Positions 52,077 through 62,690 of a stretch of DNA of 64,000 nucleotides are shown here, one piece after another (position 1 is the first letter of the stretch; every line of letters starts with the position of its first letter). Made by a program: the position numbers and the translations under genes. Under the pieces are notes generated by a model. It worked only from the letters and a program-made list of their open reading frames with translations, was not told the origin of the DNA and made no database searches. The DNA comes from Clostridiales bacterium (GTDB taxonomy: Bacteria > Bacillota > Clostridia > Oscillospirales > Oscillospiraceae), in the NCBI GenBank assembly GCA_019420945.1, contig JAHZGF010000017.1:124001-188000 (forward strand), read 5' to 3'.

Positions 52077-54056
52077 TTATTCGTTTAAAAGGGCGATAAA
52101 CTCTTCCTCGGTTAGGACGGGAACCCCCAGGGTCTGGGCCTTGGTGAGCTTGCTACCCGCCGCTTCCCCGGCCACAACATAGCTGGTCTTTTTGGAAACA
52201 GAACCTGAAGCCTTGCCCCCCTGGGCCTGAATGGCCTCCTCCGCCTCCTTGCGGCTGAAATGTTCCAGAGTGCCAGTGACCACAAAAGTTTTGCCTGCCA
52301 GCTTATCCCCTACCGGAGCCTCGGTGCTCTCAAAACTGACGCCAGCTTGGCGCAGGCTTTCGATCAGATGCCGGGACTGGGGGTTCTGGAACCAGTTGAC
52401 CAAGTAATCTGCGGTGATACCTCCCACGTCATTGACCTGAGTCAACTCCTCCTGAGTCGCTTCCATGAGCCGGTCCAGGCTGCCAAACTGCCGGGCCAAC
52501 ACCTGGGCAGCCTTCTGGCCCACCTGGCGAATGCCAAAGGCAAACAGCAGTCGGGCCATACCCTGGGATTTCGAGCGCTCAATGGCCTCCACCAGGTTCT
52601 GGGCTGACTTTTTGCCCATTCGCTCCAGTCCCTCCACATCGGAGGGATTGAGTTGGTATAGGTCCGCAGGAGTCTTGACCAGACCTGCATTGACCAGAGC
52701 TTCCACCGCCGCAGGGCCCAGGCCCTCAATATCCATGGCATCCCGGGAAGCAAAGTGCGTCAGGTTTCTCAGCAGCTGGGCGGGACACTCGGCCCCGGTA
52801 CAGCGGATGGCAACTCCGTCCGGGTCCCGACGCACCGGGGCACCGCAGACCGGACAGTGGTCCGGAATGTGATAGGGCACCGTATCGTCAGGGCGCTTCT
52901 CTTTTACCACAGAGACAATCTCCGGAATGATTTCGCCGGCCTTCTGAACGATGACAGTGTCCCCGATGCGAATATCTTTCTCAGAGATAAAATCCTGATT
53001 GTGAAGGGTGGCGTTGGTGACGGTGGTGCCCGCCAGCCGCACGGGGGACAAGCTGGCTTTTGGGGTCAGCACCCCAGTGCGGCCCACCTGGATAATAATA
53101 TCCTGTACCACCGAGGGCTTCTGTTCCGGGGGATATTTATAGGCGGCTGCCCACCGGGGGAATTTGGCCGTGCTGCCAAACAGTGTGCGGGATGCCAGAC
53201 CATCCAGCTTGACGCAGGCTCCGTCAATATCGAAGGCGAATCCATCCCGATTTTCACCCATTTGATGGATATGCTCCAGAATTTCCTCACCGGTGCGGCA
53301 CAGTTTCCGAGGGATTACCTTGAACCGCAGGGATTCCAACCAGTCCAGAGCAGCGCTGTCGGTTTCAAAGGGGTCTCTGCCCTCCATGAGCTGGATATTG
53401 AAGATTTCCACATCCAGCCGGCGCTTGGCGGCCACCTTGGGATCCTGTTGCCGCAGAGAACCCGCAGCCCCGTTCCGGGGATTGGCCAAAAGATTCTCTC
53501 CCTCCAGCTCCCGCTGGGCATTGATGGCATGGAACACTTTTTTGGGCATAAATACTTCGCCCCGGACGATCAGTCGTTCCGGCGCCCCTTCCAGGGTCAT
53601 GGGAATGGACTTGATGGTACGCAGGTTTTCCGTCACATCCTCCCCGGTCTGGCCATCCCCCCGGGTGGCGCCTCGGACAAAGACGCCGTTTTCATACTCC
53701 AGGGCGATAGACAGACCGTCCACCTTGGGTTCCACGATAAAGACCGGGTCGTCAGCACCAGCGGAGATCCGGGAGACAAACTCCATCATTTCCTCATCGG
53801 AGAAAACATCTTGGAGGGATTCCAGAGGAACAGGATGATGCACCGGTGCAAAGCTGGTCAAGGCCTGACCGCCCACCCGCTGTGTAGGAGAGTCAGGGGT
53901 AATGGTTTCCGGGTGTTTGGCCTCCAGCTGCTCCAGCTCCCGCAGGGCCATATCGTAGTCGTAGTCCGGCACGGTGGGGTTATCCAGCACATAGTACTGG
54001 TAGCTCCACTCATTCAGCTGCTGACGCAGCTCCGCGATTCGCTGCAGGTCTTCCAT
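52077..54056 (-). CDS. ligA: NAD-dependent DNA ligase
   Basis: The 659-residue ligase has the adenylation Lys111 in VEPKVDGLS, a Cys4 zinc finger (CPVCGAP ... CTGAECPAQ), helix-hairpin-helix repeats, and a C-terminal BRCT domain (KTFVVTGTLEHFSRKEAEEAIQ). It seals nicks in replication and repair. It closes the murD-M42-ynbB-yunB-ligA string, 9 bases after yunB, and overlaps the bidirectional terminator. Confidence 0.97.
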   Translation of the reverse strand: MEDLQRIAELRQQLNEWSYQYYVLDNPTVPDYDYDMALRELEQLEAKHPETITPDSPTQRVGGQALTSFAPVHHPVPLESLQDVFSDEEMMEFVSRISAGADDPVFIVEPKVDGLSIALEYENGVFVRGATRGDGQTGEDVTENLRTIKSIPMTLEGAPERLIVRGEVFMPKKVFHAINAQRELEGENLLANPRNGAAGSLRQQDPKVAAKRRLDVEIFNIQLMEGRDPFETDSAALDWLESLRFKVIPRKLCRTGEEILEHIHQMGENRDGFAFDIDGACVKLDGLASRTLFGSTAKFPRWAAAYKYPPEQKPSVVQDIIIQVGRTGVLTPKASLSPVRLAGTTVTNATLHNQDFISEKDIRIGDTVIVQKAGEIIPEIVSVVKEKRPDDTVPYHIPDHCPVCGAPVRRDPDGVAIRCTGAECPAQLLRNLTHFASRDAMDIEGLGPAAVEALVNAGLVKTPADLYQLNPSDVEGLERMGKKSAQNLVEAIERSKSQGMARLLFAFGIRQVGQKAAQVLARQFGSLDRLMEATQEELTQVNDVGGITADYLVNWFQNPQSRHLIESLRQAGVSFESTEAPVGDKLAGKTFVVTGTLEHFSRKEAEEAIQAQGGKASGSVSKKTSYVVAGEAAGSKLTKAQTLGVPVLTEEEFIALLNE

Positions 54057-54065
54057 TATGGTACC

Positions 54066-54776
54066 TCATTCCTCATTTGTTCCAAAGTGATAGTATGCGT
54101 CATAGGCGTCCTTCACCGAATCAAACTGACCAAAGCTGCTGTAACTGTCGGGTACCTGGCCCATCAGGACAGTCTCCGCCAGGACTACCTTGGTCTCGTC
54201 GGTATAGGTATACACGCCCCCGGGCAGTAGCAGGCTGAGCTCCGCCGTCACGGTGAGTACAACCCGGTGCAGGGTCTGATTGATCCCCTGATCAAAAAAC
54301 TCGTTGTCAAATTGAGCGGAGATATTGCCCACCGTCAGTACTTCTACTGTGAGTTCAGGCCCCAGTCCGCTGAACAACAGTCCGGGCAGCAGGCTGCCCA
54401 GAGGCACATAGATCTTCTCTGATACCAGACTGTTGTCAAACTCCTGGGCCACATTGGTAGTGATGGTGTTTTGCAGCAGTACCAGCCGGGCCATATCCGT
54501 CTGAAGGGCGGCAAAATTGCCCTGGGCATCATACTGGACAGTGCAGATCGTGTCATAAGTGATGCCCTCCTCTGCCAACACCGTGTTAACCACCTCGCAG
54601 ATCTGGCCTGAAATCTGGTTGGAGAGATGATCCGATACAACGGTGATGGCAGTCGGGCGAAAAAAGGTATTAAAGAGATGAATGATCAGACTGCCCAGCA
54701 CAATTCCAATGATAATGCTGCACAAAATCTGACGTCTCACAGATCCCCGCCGTCGGGGCCGACGCCGCATTCTCAT
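54066..54776 (-). CDS. yunB: Sporulation protein YunB
   Basis: The 236-residue protein has an Arg-rich N-terminus, one membrane segment (ILCSIIIGIVLGSLIIHLF) and the YunB core (AITVVSDHLSNQISGQICEVVNTVL, VYIPLGSLLPG-type motif). YunB is expressed in the mother cell under SigE control in Bacillus. GGGGGAG precedes the ATG at 54776. Its presence supports a spore-forming organism. Confidence 0.9.
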   Translation of the reverse strand: MRMRRRPRRRGSVRRQILCSIIIGIVLGSLIIHLFNTFFRPTAITVVSDHLSNQISGQICEVVNTVLAEEGITYDTICTVQYDAQGNFAALQTDMARLVLLQNTITTNVAQEFDNSLVSEKIYVPLGSLLPGLLFSGLGPELTVEVLTVGNISAQFDNEFFDQGINQTLHRVVLTVTAELSLLLPGGVYTYTDETKVVLAETVLMGQVPDSYSSFGQFDSVKDAYDAYYHFGTNEE

Positions 54777-54827
54777 AGAAACCACTCCCCCATCCATTGT
54801 ATGTGGGAATGGCCCGTCCGGTGCAGA

Positions 54828-56075
54828 TCAGTCCTTCAGCAGTTCCTGGGCCGCCAGCAGGATGCCGGTTTTGCCGGACTCATAGGTGAGTCCACCCTGA
54901 AGATAGACGGTGTAAGGGGGACGCATGGGGGCGTCGGCGGACAGTTCGATGGAGGCACCTTGAATAAAGGCGCCTGCCGCCATGATAACCTGATCGTCAT
55001 AGCCGGGCATGTCCCAGGGTTCGGGAGTCACATAGGAATCCACAGGAGATCCGCTCTGGATGCCCCGGCAGAACTTACATACCGCCTCAGGCGTATTCAG
55101 GGAAATCATCTGGATAATGTCGTGGCGCACGTCGGTGCTCTTGGGCTCGGTATCATAGCCCATAAGCTCCATAAGCTTGGCCGCAAACACAGCGGTCTTC
55201 ACTGCCTGGGCCACAGTATGGGGGGCCAGAAAGAGTCCCTGGTACAGCGCCCGGTTGTTGCCCAGGCTGCAGCCGCACTCCCCACCAATGCCGGGGGTAG
55301 TGAGCCGCTGGGCAGCCCCCTGGACCAGGTCAGACCGGCCGGCGATGTAGCCGCCGGTGGGAGCCAGGCCTCCGCCAGGATTCTTGATGAGAGAGCCCAC
55401 CACCAGGTCGGCCCCCACCTGAGTGGGTTCCAGAGTCTCCACAAACTCCCCATAGCAGTTGTCCACCAGCACGGCGGCGTTGGGGTTGTTGTCCTTGATG
55501 ATTTTAGCCAACTCCCCGATTTCCTCCACCGACAGGGTGGAACGGGTGGAATAGCCCTTGGAGCGCTGGATTACCACCGCTTTTACAGTGGGGTCCTTGA
55601 CGGCCTCCGCAATTCCCTCTTTGTCCGGGGCATTGTCCTTCAGGGGGACTTCCTTATATTTGATGCCGTAATCCAGCAGCGTGCCCCGGGCATTGCCGGT
55701 GGTGCCTATGACGCTCTGGAGGGTGTCATAGGGGGCACCCACAGCGTAAACCAGGGTATCGCCAGGCATCACCGCCCCGAAGAGGGCGCAGGTGATGGCA
55801 TGGGTGCCGTTGACAAACTGGATGCGCACCAGGGCATCTTCGGTGCCGAAAATCTCGGCGTAGATCTTGTCCAGCTGGTCCCGGCCCAGATCGTCATAAC
55901 CGTAGCCGGTGGTGCCGGCAAAATAGCTCTCAGCCACCCGGTGGTTCTGGAAGGCGGAAAGCACCTTCCGGGTGTTCTCTTCGGCGATGGCATCAATCCG
56001 GGCAAACTGCTCTGTCAAAGAGGCCTGGGCCTGAGCAGCCAGGGCCAGGACCTGTTCCGAAAACTGTAAACTCAT
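54828..56075 (-). CDS. ynbB: YnbB-like PLP-dependent enzyme (methionine gamma-lyase family)
   Basis: The 415-residue PLP enzyme has the Schiff-base Lys231 in GSLIKNPGGGLAPTGGY and the fold-type-I sequence VNGTHAITCALFGAVMPGDTLVY. It belongs to the YnbB family, long annotated 'aluminium resistance protein', whose substrate is not established; sulfur amino acid cleavage is probable. It overlaps the adjacent M42 peptidase gene by 4 bases. Confidence 0.88.
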   Translation of the reverse strand: MSLQFSEQVLALAAQAQASLTEQFARIDAIAEENTRKVLSAFQNHRVAESYFAGTTGYGYDDLGRDQLDKIYAEIFGTEDALVRIQFVNGTHAITCALFGAVMPGDTLVYAVGAPYDTLQSVIGTTGNARGTLLDYGIKYKEVPLKDNAPDKEGIAEAVKDPTVKAVVIQRSKGYSTRSTLSVEEIGELAKIIKDNNPNAAVLVDNCYGEFVETLEPTQVGADLVVGSLIKNPGGGLAPTGGYIAGRSDLVQGAAQRLTTPGIGGECGCSLGNNRALYQGLFLAPHTVAQAVKTAVFAAKLMELMGYDTEPKSTDVRHDIIQMISLNTPEAVCKFCRGIQSGSPVDSYVTPEPWDMPGYDDQVIMAAGAFIQGASIELSADAPMRPPYTVYLQGGLTYESGKTGILLAAQELLKD

Positions 56076-57073
56076 TTTATTGCAAACTCACTTTCTGCCA
56101 GCGCTGCCACCAGCCGGGCGCCAGCTTCAATATCCCCAAGATCGCAAACTTCCACCGGGGAATGGGTATAACGGCAGGGAATGCAGATGCCGCCGGCGTA
56201 AACACCGGAACGGCTGGGTAGGATGGCCCCAGCATCGGTGCCGCCGGAGCGCATGATGTCCTGCTGAACTGCAATGCCCTTATCCTGGGCCACTCGATTC
56301 ATCCAAGCCACCACTTGGGGCTGGCAGATCACCGAGCTGTCCATCACCTTGACCCCGGGGCCCTTGCCCAGCACGGAAGAGCAGTTGTGTTGGGCGCCCA
56401 GCAGGTCATCAGACATGGTTACATCCACCGCAATGCCAACATCCGGGTCCACCCCATAAGTGGCAGGTTTGGCACCCCGGAGTCCCACTTCCTCCTGGGT
56501 GGAGAAAACAAACCAGAGGTCGTTGGCAGGATTCTGGATCTGAGCCAGGCCGGCAATCAGGGCAGCGCAGCCAGAGCGGTTGTCCAGATACTTGGAAAAT
56601 ACTTTGCCGTTCTGGATGTAAGTGGGTGCGTCATAGACACAGGCATCTCCCAGCTTCACCAGAGACAGAGCCTCCTCCCGGCTGCCGGCGCCAATGTCGA
56701 TGCACAGGTCATCCACTTTGACCTCCTTTTCCTCCTTGTCCTCGGGCAGGGAGATGGTACCCCGGAGGCCGTTCTGGAACACCACGCTCTGACGGCGGAT
56801 GTCCAGGGCAGGCAGCCAGCCCAGGCTGCCAAAACGCAGGAAGCCTTCCTTCTCCACGTGGGTGACGATCATGCCGATGCTGTCCATGTGGGCAGAAAAC
56901 ATCAGTTTCTTGCCGGGGCCCTTTTTGTGGGCGATCAGATTTCCCAGGGTGTCGGTGGTGCACTCATCCACATAGGGGGTAATGAGCTCCTCAATTACGC
57001 TCCGAACCTCCCCCTCGCAGCCGGAGGGACCGAAAGCGGAGGTCAGTTTTTTCAATAATTCTTTCATTTCCAT
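56072..57073 (-). CDS. M42-family aminopeptidase, third of three
   Basis: The 333-residue peptidase shows all M42 metal and catalytic motifs: SAHMDSIG, YLDNRSG, STQEEVGLRG (catalytic Glu), AVDVTMSDD and RYTHSPVE. M42 (TET/FrvX-like) enzymes form dodecameric aminopeptidases in the cytosol. It is closest in look to the gene at 57080. The stop overlaps the ynbB start. Confidence 0.92.
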   Translation of the reverse strand: MEMKELLKKLTSAFGPSGCEGEVRSVIEELITPYVDECTTDTLGNLIAHKKGPGKKLMFSAHMDSIGMIVTHVEKEGFLRFGSLGWLPALDIRRQSVVFQNGLRGTISLPEDKEEKEVKVDDLCIDIGAGSREEALSLVKLGDACVYDAPTYIQNGKVFSKYLDNRSGCAALIAGLAQIQNPANDLWFVFSTQEEVGLRGAKPATYGVDPDVGIAVDVTMSDDLLGAQHNCSSVLGKGPGVKVMDSSVICQPQVVAWMNRVAQDKGIAVQQDIMRSGGTDAGAILPSRSGVYAGGICIPCRYTHSPVEVCDLGDIEAGARLVAALAESEFAIK

Positions 57074-57079
57074 AGTCGT

Positions 57080-58105
57080 TTAATTCTCCTCTGCCACCGC
57101 CTGGATGAACAGGCGGGCAAGCTTCAGCATCTCTTCACAGTCGGCCAGGGAGGCCACGCTGGAGGGAGTATGGATATTCCGTACAGCGGCAGCCACGCCA
57201 GCCACCCGGGCACCGGTGCGGCTGCGCTGGATGGTACGGCCATCGGTGCCGCCGGCCACCCGGTGTTTGGTCTGCCAGGGAATCTGGTGTTTTTCCGCCA
57301 GATCCCGCAGCAACTCAAAGAGCCCCCGGTCATAGATGGTACCCCCATCCATAAAGGGGATCACCGGGCCCTGGCCCGGGGCACAGACCGTCATATGCTC
57401 CGGCGTGCCGGGAATGTCAGAGGCGGTGGTTCCCTCCACCACCAAGGCGATTTCAGGTTTCACCGAGAAGGCATAGCCAAAGGCGCCCCGGGTACCCACC
57501 TCTTCCTGGGCGGAAAAGACAAAGGTACAGTCCATGGGCAGCTCCTCTTTCAGCAGCGTCAGCAGCACGGCGCAGCCCACCCGGTCGTCAATGGCCTTGG
57601 CCTTGAGCATACCGTTGCCAAACTCCATCCATTCCGGGTCAAAGGTGGCCACGTCACCCAGGGAGACCAGCTGTTCCGCCTCTTCCCGATTCTCGGCGCC
57701 AATGTCCAGATACAGCTGGTCCAGTTTCGGCACACTCTTGCGGTCCTCTTTGGTGGTCAGATGAATAGGCTTGCTGCCCACCACGGCGGGAATCCGTTTC
57801 TCCCCCACAAAGACCCGCTTACCCAGCAGTACCCGGCGGTCAATGCCGCCCACGGAGGAAAAACGCAGAGTGCCGTCATCCTCAATTTTCTTCACCATCA
57901 GCCCCACTTCGTCCATGTGGGCGGAGAGAAGCAGTTTGTTTCCGGTGGGCTTTTTGCCCTTTTTGAATACGATTAGATTGCCGATGGCATCGGTGCGGAT
58001 GCTGTCAGCGTAGGGCTGGGCCTGGTCACGGATGAAGTTCCGGACCTCATCCTCCCAGCTGGAAACGCCGCTGAGGGCGCAGAGCTGCTTTAACAGGTTC
58101 AGCAT
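57080..58105 (-). CDS. M42-family aminopeptidase, second of three
   Basis: The 341-residue peptidase has SAHMDEVG, AIDDRVG, SAQEEVGTRGA, VVEGTTASD and NIHTPSS. It carries Glu where the third copy has Asp (VEGT instead of VDVT), a substitution known in FrvX-type members. It overlaps the first copy by 7 bases, and the third copy starts 6 bases further on. Confidence 0.92.
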   Translation of the reverse strand: MLNLLKQLCALSGVSSWEDEVRNFIRDQAQPYADSIRTDAIGNLIVFKKGKKPTGNKLLLSAHMDEVGLMVKKIEDDGTLRFSSVGGIDRRVLLGKRVFVGEKRIPAVVGSKPIHLTTKEDRKSVPKLDQLYLDIGAENREEAEQLVSLGDVATFDPEWMEFGNGMLKAKAIDDRVGCAVLLTLLKEELPMDCTFVFSAQEEVGTRGAFGYAFSVKPEIALVVEGTTASDIPGTPEHMTVCAPGQGPVIPFMDGGTIYDRGLFELLRDLAEKHQIPWQTKHRVAGGTDGRTIQRSRTGARVAGVAAAVRNIHTPSSVASLADCEEMLKLARLFIQAVAEEN

Positions 58106-59154
58106 ACGTCTCCCTCCTCTCCCAGGGTGCGCACCACCGCTGCCAGCAGCTGGGCGGTTTGCTCAACGTCCCGGAGGTCAATGACTTCCATGGGGGTATG
58201 CATATACCGCAGAGGGATGGACAGCACTTGAGTTGCCACACCCTCCCGGGCGATCTGTATATCCCAGCCGTTGGTGCCGGAATTGCCGCTCATGATCTCC
58301 AGCCGTTCCTCCATACCCAGAGATTTGGCCTGGTCTTGAAAGCGACGGGTCAGCCACCGGGCCATATTGGGACCCACGCCGATAACCGGGCCGCCCCCCA
58401 GCGTAAAGCCCTTATCCTTGGACACATCGGGCTGGGTGGCAAAGGTGACGTCCACCGCCACGGCATAGTCCGGGTGGACATGGTAGGCCGCAGCAGCAGC
58501 GCCCTCTCCCCCGGTCTCCTCCATGTTGCTGCCCAGTACGCAGACGTCCACATTTAATTGATCGTCCTGGAGCAGCTCCAGAGTGCGCAGCAGGGTGCAG
58601 AAGCCCGCCCGGTCATCCAGGGCTTTGGAAGCCACCCGCTCCCCTTGGAGATGGGTGTACTCCTGACGGTAGACGGCGGTGGTGCCCACGGGGTACCGCC
58701 GCTGAGCCTCCTCCTGGCTAAGGCCCACGTCAATCCGCAGATTGTCCAGAGAAATAGCCTTATCTGCCTCACCGGCGGAGAGCACATGGGGCGGTTTGGC
58801 CGCCACCACACCAAAGCCCTCGGGCTCGGTCATCAGAGTGATCTCCCGGCCCGGCAACATTCTGGGGTCCACGCCCCCGATGGTAGAAAAGCGCAGAAAG
58901 CCTTCCTCATGGCCGGTGACCACAAAGCCGATCTCATCCAGATGGGCGTCCAGCAGCACAACCTTGGCTCCTTTTTTGCCGCAGCGGCGCATGCCAAACA
59001 AGTTATTCAATTTATCCCGGGACACCTCATCCACCAGGGGACGCAAAAGCTCTGCCGCAGTGTCCACCACGGCCCCCACCCGGCCCGAGGGGCCGGAGAT
59101 GGCGCAGAGGCGGCACAAAGATGTATCAAGTTCCAAAGAGTATTCCTCCCTCAC
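58099..59154 (-). CDS. M42-family aminopeptidase, first of three (divergent)
   Basis: The 351-residue peptidase has DAHLDEIG, KALDDRAG, SNMEETGGEG, AVDVTFATQ and RYMHTPME. The catalytic region reads MEETGGEG where the usual form is QEEVGLRG, so it is the most divergent of the three while keeping the key acidic residues. It starts in an ATGA overlap with murD. Different substrate preference from copies two and three is likely. Confidence 0.9.
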   Translation of the reverse strand: MREEYSLELDTSLCRLCAISGPSGRVGAVVDTAAELLRPLVDEVSRDKLNNLFGMRRCGKKGAKVVLLDAHLDEIGFVVTGHEEGFLRFSTIGGVDPRMLPGREITLMTEPEGFGVVAAKPPHVLSAGEADKAISLDNLRIDVGLSQEEAQRRYPVGTTAVYRQEYTHLQGERVASKALDDRAGFCTLLRTLELLQDDQLNVDVCVLGSNMEETGGEGAAAAAYHVHPDYAVAVDVTFATQPDVSKDKGFTLGGGPVIGVGPNMARWLTRRFQDQAKSLGMEERLEIMSGNSGTNGWDIQIAREGVATQVLSIPLRYMHTPMEVIDLRDVEQTAQLLAAVVRTLGEEGDVC

Positions 59155-60533
59155 TGGAGCGCATGGACGATGCGCTTGAAGGTATCGCCCCGCTCCATGA
59201 AGTTTTTGAATTTGTCAAAGGAGGCGCTGGCCGGAGACAGGATCACCACATCCCCTTCTTTGGCCAGAGTCTGAGCCTGTTTGACGGCCTCCTCAAAGTC
59301 GTCTACGTCGTAGATGGGCAGCTCCGCCGGGTTATAGCCCGGGGCCTGTTCCGCCGCAGCCCGAATTTTGGGACCGGTGGCACCAGTGAGCACCAGAGCT
59401 TTGACGTGCTCCACCAGGTCAGGCCCCAGTACATCATAGGGGATATGCTTATCGTAGCCGCCGGCAATCAGAATCACCTTCTGCTTGAAAGCCCGGAGGC
59501 CGGCGATGGTACGAGAGGGGCTGGAGCCGATGGAGTCGTTGTAATACTTGACACCATGGAGCACCCGCACCAGCTCGATTCGGTGCTCTACGCCGCCAAA
59601 TGTTTTGGCAAAGTCCCGGATGATCTCATCGCTGACCAAACCTTCCACCGCGGCGATGGCAGCCATATAGTTCTCAATATTGTGCACTCCGGGCAGCAGA
59701 ATATCCTCCACCGGCAGCACCGGACGGCTCATCCCGTCCCGCTTGACGCAAATGACACCATTCTCCAGCACCACCCCGGACTCCATGGGGTTCTGGCGGG
59801 AGAAGAGCACAACATCTCCCTTGGCCTCAGCAGCAAAAGAACGGGTCAACTCATTATCCCGGTTCAGCACCACCTTATCGCCAGGTTTCTGGTGCAGGAA
59901 GATGTTCTTCTTGGAGGCCACATACTCCTCCATGCCCTTATGGATGTCCAGATGGTTGGGGGCCACATTGGTGACCACGGCGATCTCCGGACTGGTCTCC
60001 ATCCGCATCAGCTGGAAGGAGGACAGTTCCAGCACGGCAATGTCCTCCGGCTTCATCTCAAAGGTCTCCGCCAGCAGCGGGTGACCAATATTGCCACCCA
60101 AATGGACCTTATAGCCAGCCCGCTCCAACAGCTTGGCGATGATGGTGGTAGTGGTGGTCTTGCCATCGCTGCCGGTCACTGCGATCTTCTTGCAGGGGCA
60201 GACGTCAAAGAACACCTCCATCTCCGAGGTGACTTTGGCTCCCTTGGCCACTGCCGCCTCAAAGGCAGGCACATCGGGGCGGATGCCGGGAGAGCGGAAA
60301 ATCAGGTCTGCGTCCAGATTCTCCATGTAATCAGGCCCCAGGTGGAGCACTGTGCCCAACTCTTCCAGCTCCCGGGCGGTGTCGCCCAGCCCCTCCCGGG
60401 TGTTCTTGTCACAGGCGGTGACGGCAATGCCGTGGGCCCGCAGCATCTTGATCAGCGGAATGTTGCTGACGCCGATGCCGAACACCGCCACCTTTTTATC
60501 GTGGATCGAATCCAAATAAGATTGAATGGTCAT
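59151..60533 (-). CDS. murD: UDP-N-acetylmuramoylalanine-D-glutamate ligase
   Basis: The 460-residue Mur ligase adds D-Glu to UDP-MurNAc-L-Ala. The ATP loop is TGSDGKTTTT (121-ish), with NVAPNHLDIHKGMEEY and NDSIGSSPSRT as further family motifs. Here murD is separated from other mur genes and leads an operon of peptidases, with its own promoter at 60576-60604. Confidence 0.95.
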   Translation of the reverse strand: MTIQSYLDSIHDKKVAVFGIGVSNIPLIKMLRAHGIAVTACDKNTREGLGDTARELEELGTVLHLGPDYMENLDADLIFRSPGIRPDVPAFEAAVAKGAKVTSEMEVFFDVCPCKKIAVTGSDGKTTTTTIIAKLLERAGYKVHLGGNIGHPLLAETFEMKPEDIAVLELSSFQLMRMETSPEIAVVTNVAPNHLDIHKGMEEYVASKKNIFLHQKPGDKVVLNRDNELTRSFAAEAKGDVVLFSRQNPMESGVVLENGVICVKRDGMSRPVLPVEDILLPGVHNIENYMAAIAAVEGLVSDEIIRDFAKTFGGVEHRIELVRVLHGVKYYNDSIGSSPSRTIAGLRAFKQKVILIAGGYDKHIPYDVLGPDLVEHVKALVLTGATGPKIRAAAEQAPGYNPAELPIYDVDDFEEAVKQAQTLAKEGDVVILSPASASFDKFKNFMERGDTFKRIVHALQ

Positions 60534-60575
60534 AGATACTTTCCTCCTGTCCGTCGCTTGTGCACAGACAAAGCA

Positions 60576-60604
60576 ATTATATACACCTTTCCAAGAAATT
60601 TCAA
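60576..60604 (-). promoter_or_regulatory. Promoter of murD
   Basis: TTGAAA (60599-60604) and TATAAT (60576-60581) on the minus strand are 17 bases apart, about 40 bases before the ATG. The region 60605-60688 shows no gene. Confidence 0.8.
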
Positions 60605-60688
60605 TCCATTTAACCCGGAAGGCAGCGGTGTTTCAGGGAAATCCACTTTAAATGTCCCGCCTCCACTCCCCCAACCGGTCAGGTAGAT

Positions 60689-60717
60689 TTGACAACGAGA
60701 CCAAGTTTGGGTAAAAT
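60689..60717 (+). promoter_or_regulatory. Promoter of rnpB
   Basis: A consensus TTGACA (60689-60694) and TAAAAT (60712-60717), 17 bases apart, just ahead of the RNA. Confidence 0.8.
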
Positions 60718-60722
60718 AATCG

Positions 60723-61131
60723 GGCAAGCAGGCTGGACAGCCGCGCGCGAAGGCCCAACGGCCCAGCGTGAGGAAAGTCCGGGCTCCATAGGGCAAGGAT
60801 AACGGGTAACACCCGCCGAAGGCGACTTCAGGACAAGTGCAACAGAAATATACCGCCGGCTGTTGGCCATCGCTATGTCAATTTTTTTGATGCCATTGCG
60901 CATCGCTGGTAGCGCATCTGGTCCGGTCCGGTAAGGGTGGAAAGGCGAGGTAAGAGCTCACCGGCTGACTGGGAACAGCTCAGCCCTGTAAACTCTATCC
61001 GGGAGCAATACCGTGGAGGAAACGCATGGCCGGCCCGGCCGTTTCCGAGGAGGTAGCTAGAGCCTGGCGGCAACGTCAGGTCGAGATAGATGGCTGTCAA
61101 AACAGAACCCGGCTTATAGGCCTACTTGCAC
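60723..61131 (+). ncRNA. rnpB: RNase P RNA (class A)
   Basis: This is the catalytic RNA that matures tRNA 5' ends. Class-A conserved elements appear in order: GAGGAAAGTCCGGGCTCC near 60769, ACAGAAATATACCGCC near 60842, GGTGGAAAGGCGAGGTAAGAGC near 60937, and CTTATAGGCC near 61113. P1 is formed by GCAAGCAGGC (60724-60733) and GCCTACTTGC (61120-61129) with one mismatch. Ends are estimated from P1 and the promoter. Confidence 0.95.
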
Positions 61132-61139
61132 CAGACGAT

Positions 61140-61180
61140 AAGGGTGGGCGTTTTCGCACTAGTGAAAACGCCCACCCTTT
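61140..61180 (+). terminator. Terminator of rnpB
   Basis: AAGGGTGGGCGTTTTC and its complement GAAAACGCCCACCCTT form a stem of about 16 bp with an inner CACTAGTG, followed by TTTTG. Confidence 0.85.
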
Positions 61181-61195
61181 TGTGATCGCAAAGAA

Positions 61196-61225
61196 CAAGG
61201 CCGGAGCAAGATTGCTCCGGCCTTG
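61196..61225 (-). terminator. Terminator of the thiolase gene
   Basis: A 12-bp perfect stem (61196-61207 with 61214-61225) is followed by TTCTTTG on the minus strand. It lies about 45 bases past the thiolase stop, back to back with the rnpB terminator. Confidence 0.7.
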
Positions 61226-61268
61226 CGGGTTCTCATTCGGATGTAGACAGAGGGTTGATCCGTCTGAA

Positions 61269-62495
<1,227 letters not shown>

Positions 62496-62568
62496 TTGTT
62501 TTACCTCCAAATTGATTTAATTTTAGTGGTAGGCATAGATTTGAAATTGGTTTTACCAAAGTGATTCT

Positions 62569-62596
62569 ATTATAGCGCACATTTTTCCAAATTGCA
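62569..62596 (-). promoter_or_regulatory. Promoter of the thiolase gene
   Basis: TATAAT (62569-62574) is preceded by a TGCAAT -35-like hexamer (62591-62596) at 16 bases on the minus strand. The -35 is weak. Confidence 0.55.
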
Positions 62597-62690
62597 CTAC
62601 CTTTTTCGAAAAAATTTTTGACCGGAGGGAATGATATTTTTATCGTCACTATCCTGGCATTTTTCTCTGATTCCCGGGCAGTTACACCCT

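Noticed and set aside
54627..56069. A 480-codon plus-strand open frame opposite the YnbB gene
   Set aside because: It lies wholly opposite a clear PLP-enzyme gene, has no ribosome-binding site, and its product is Gly/His/Val-rich as expected from the reverse of GC-rich codons.
59121..60686. A 521-codon plus-strand open frame opposite murD
   Set aside because: It mirrors murD, starts inside the M42 gene and ends next to the murD promoter; no independent signals.
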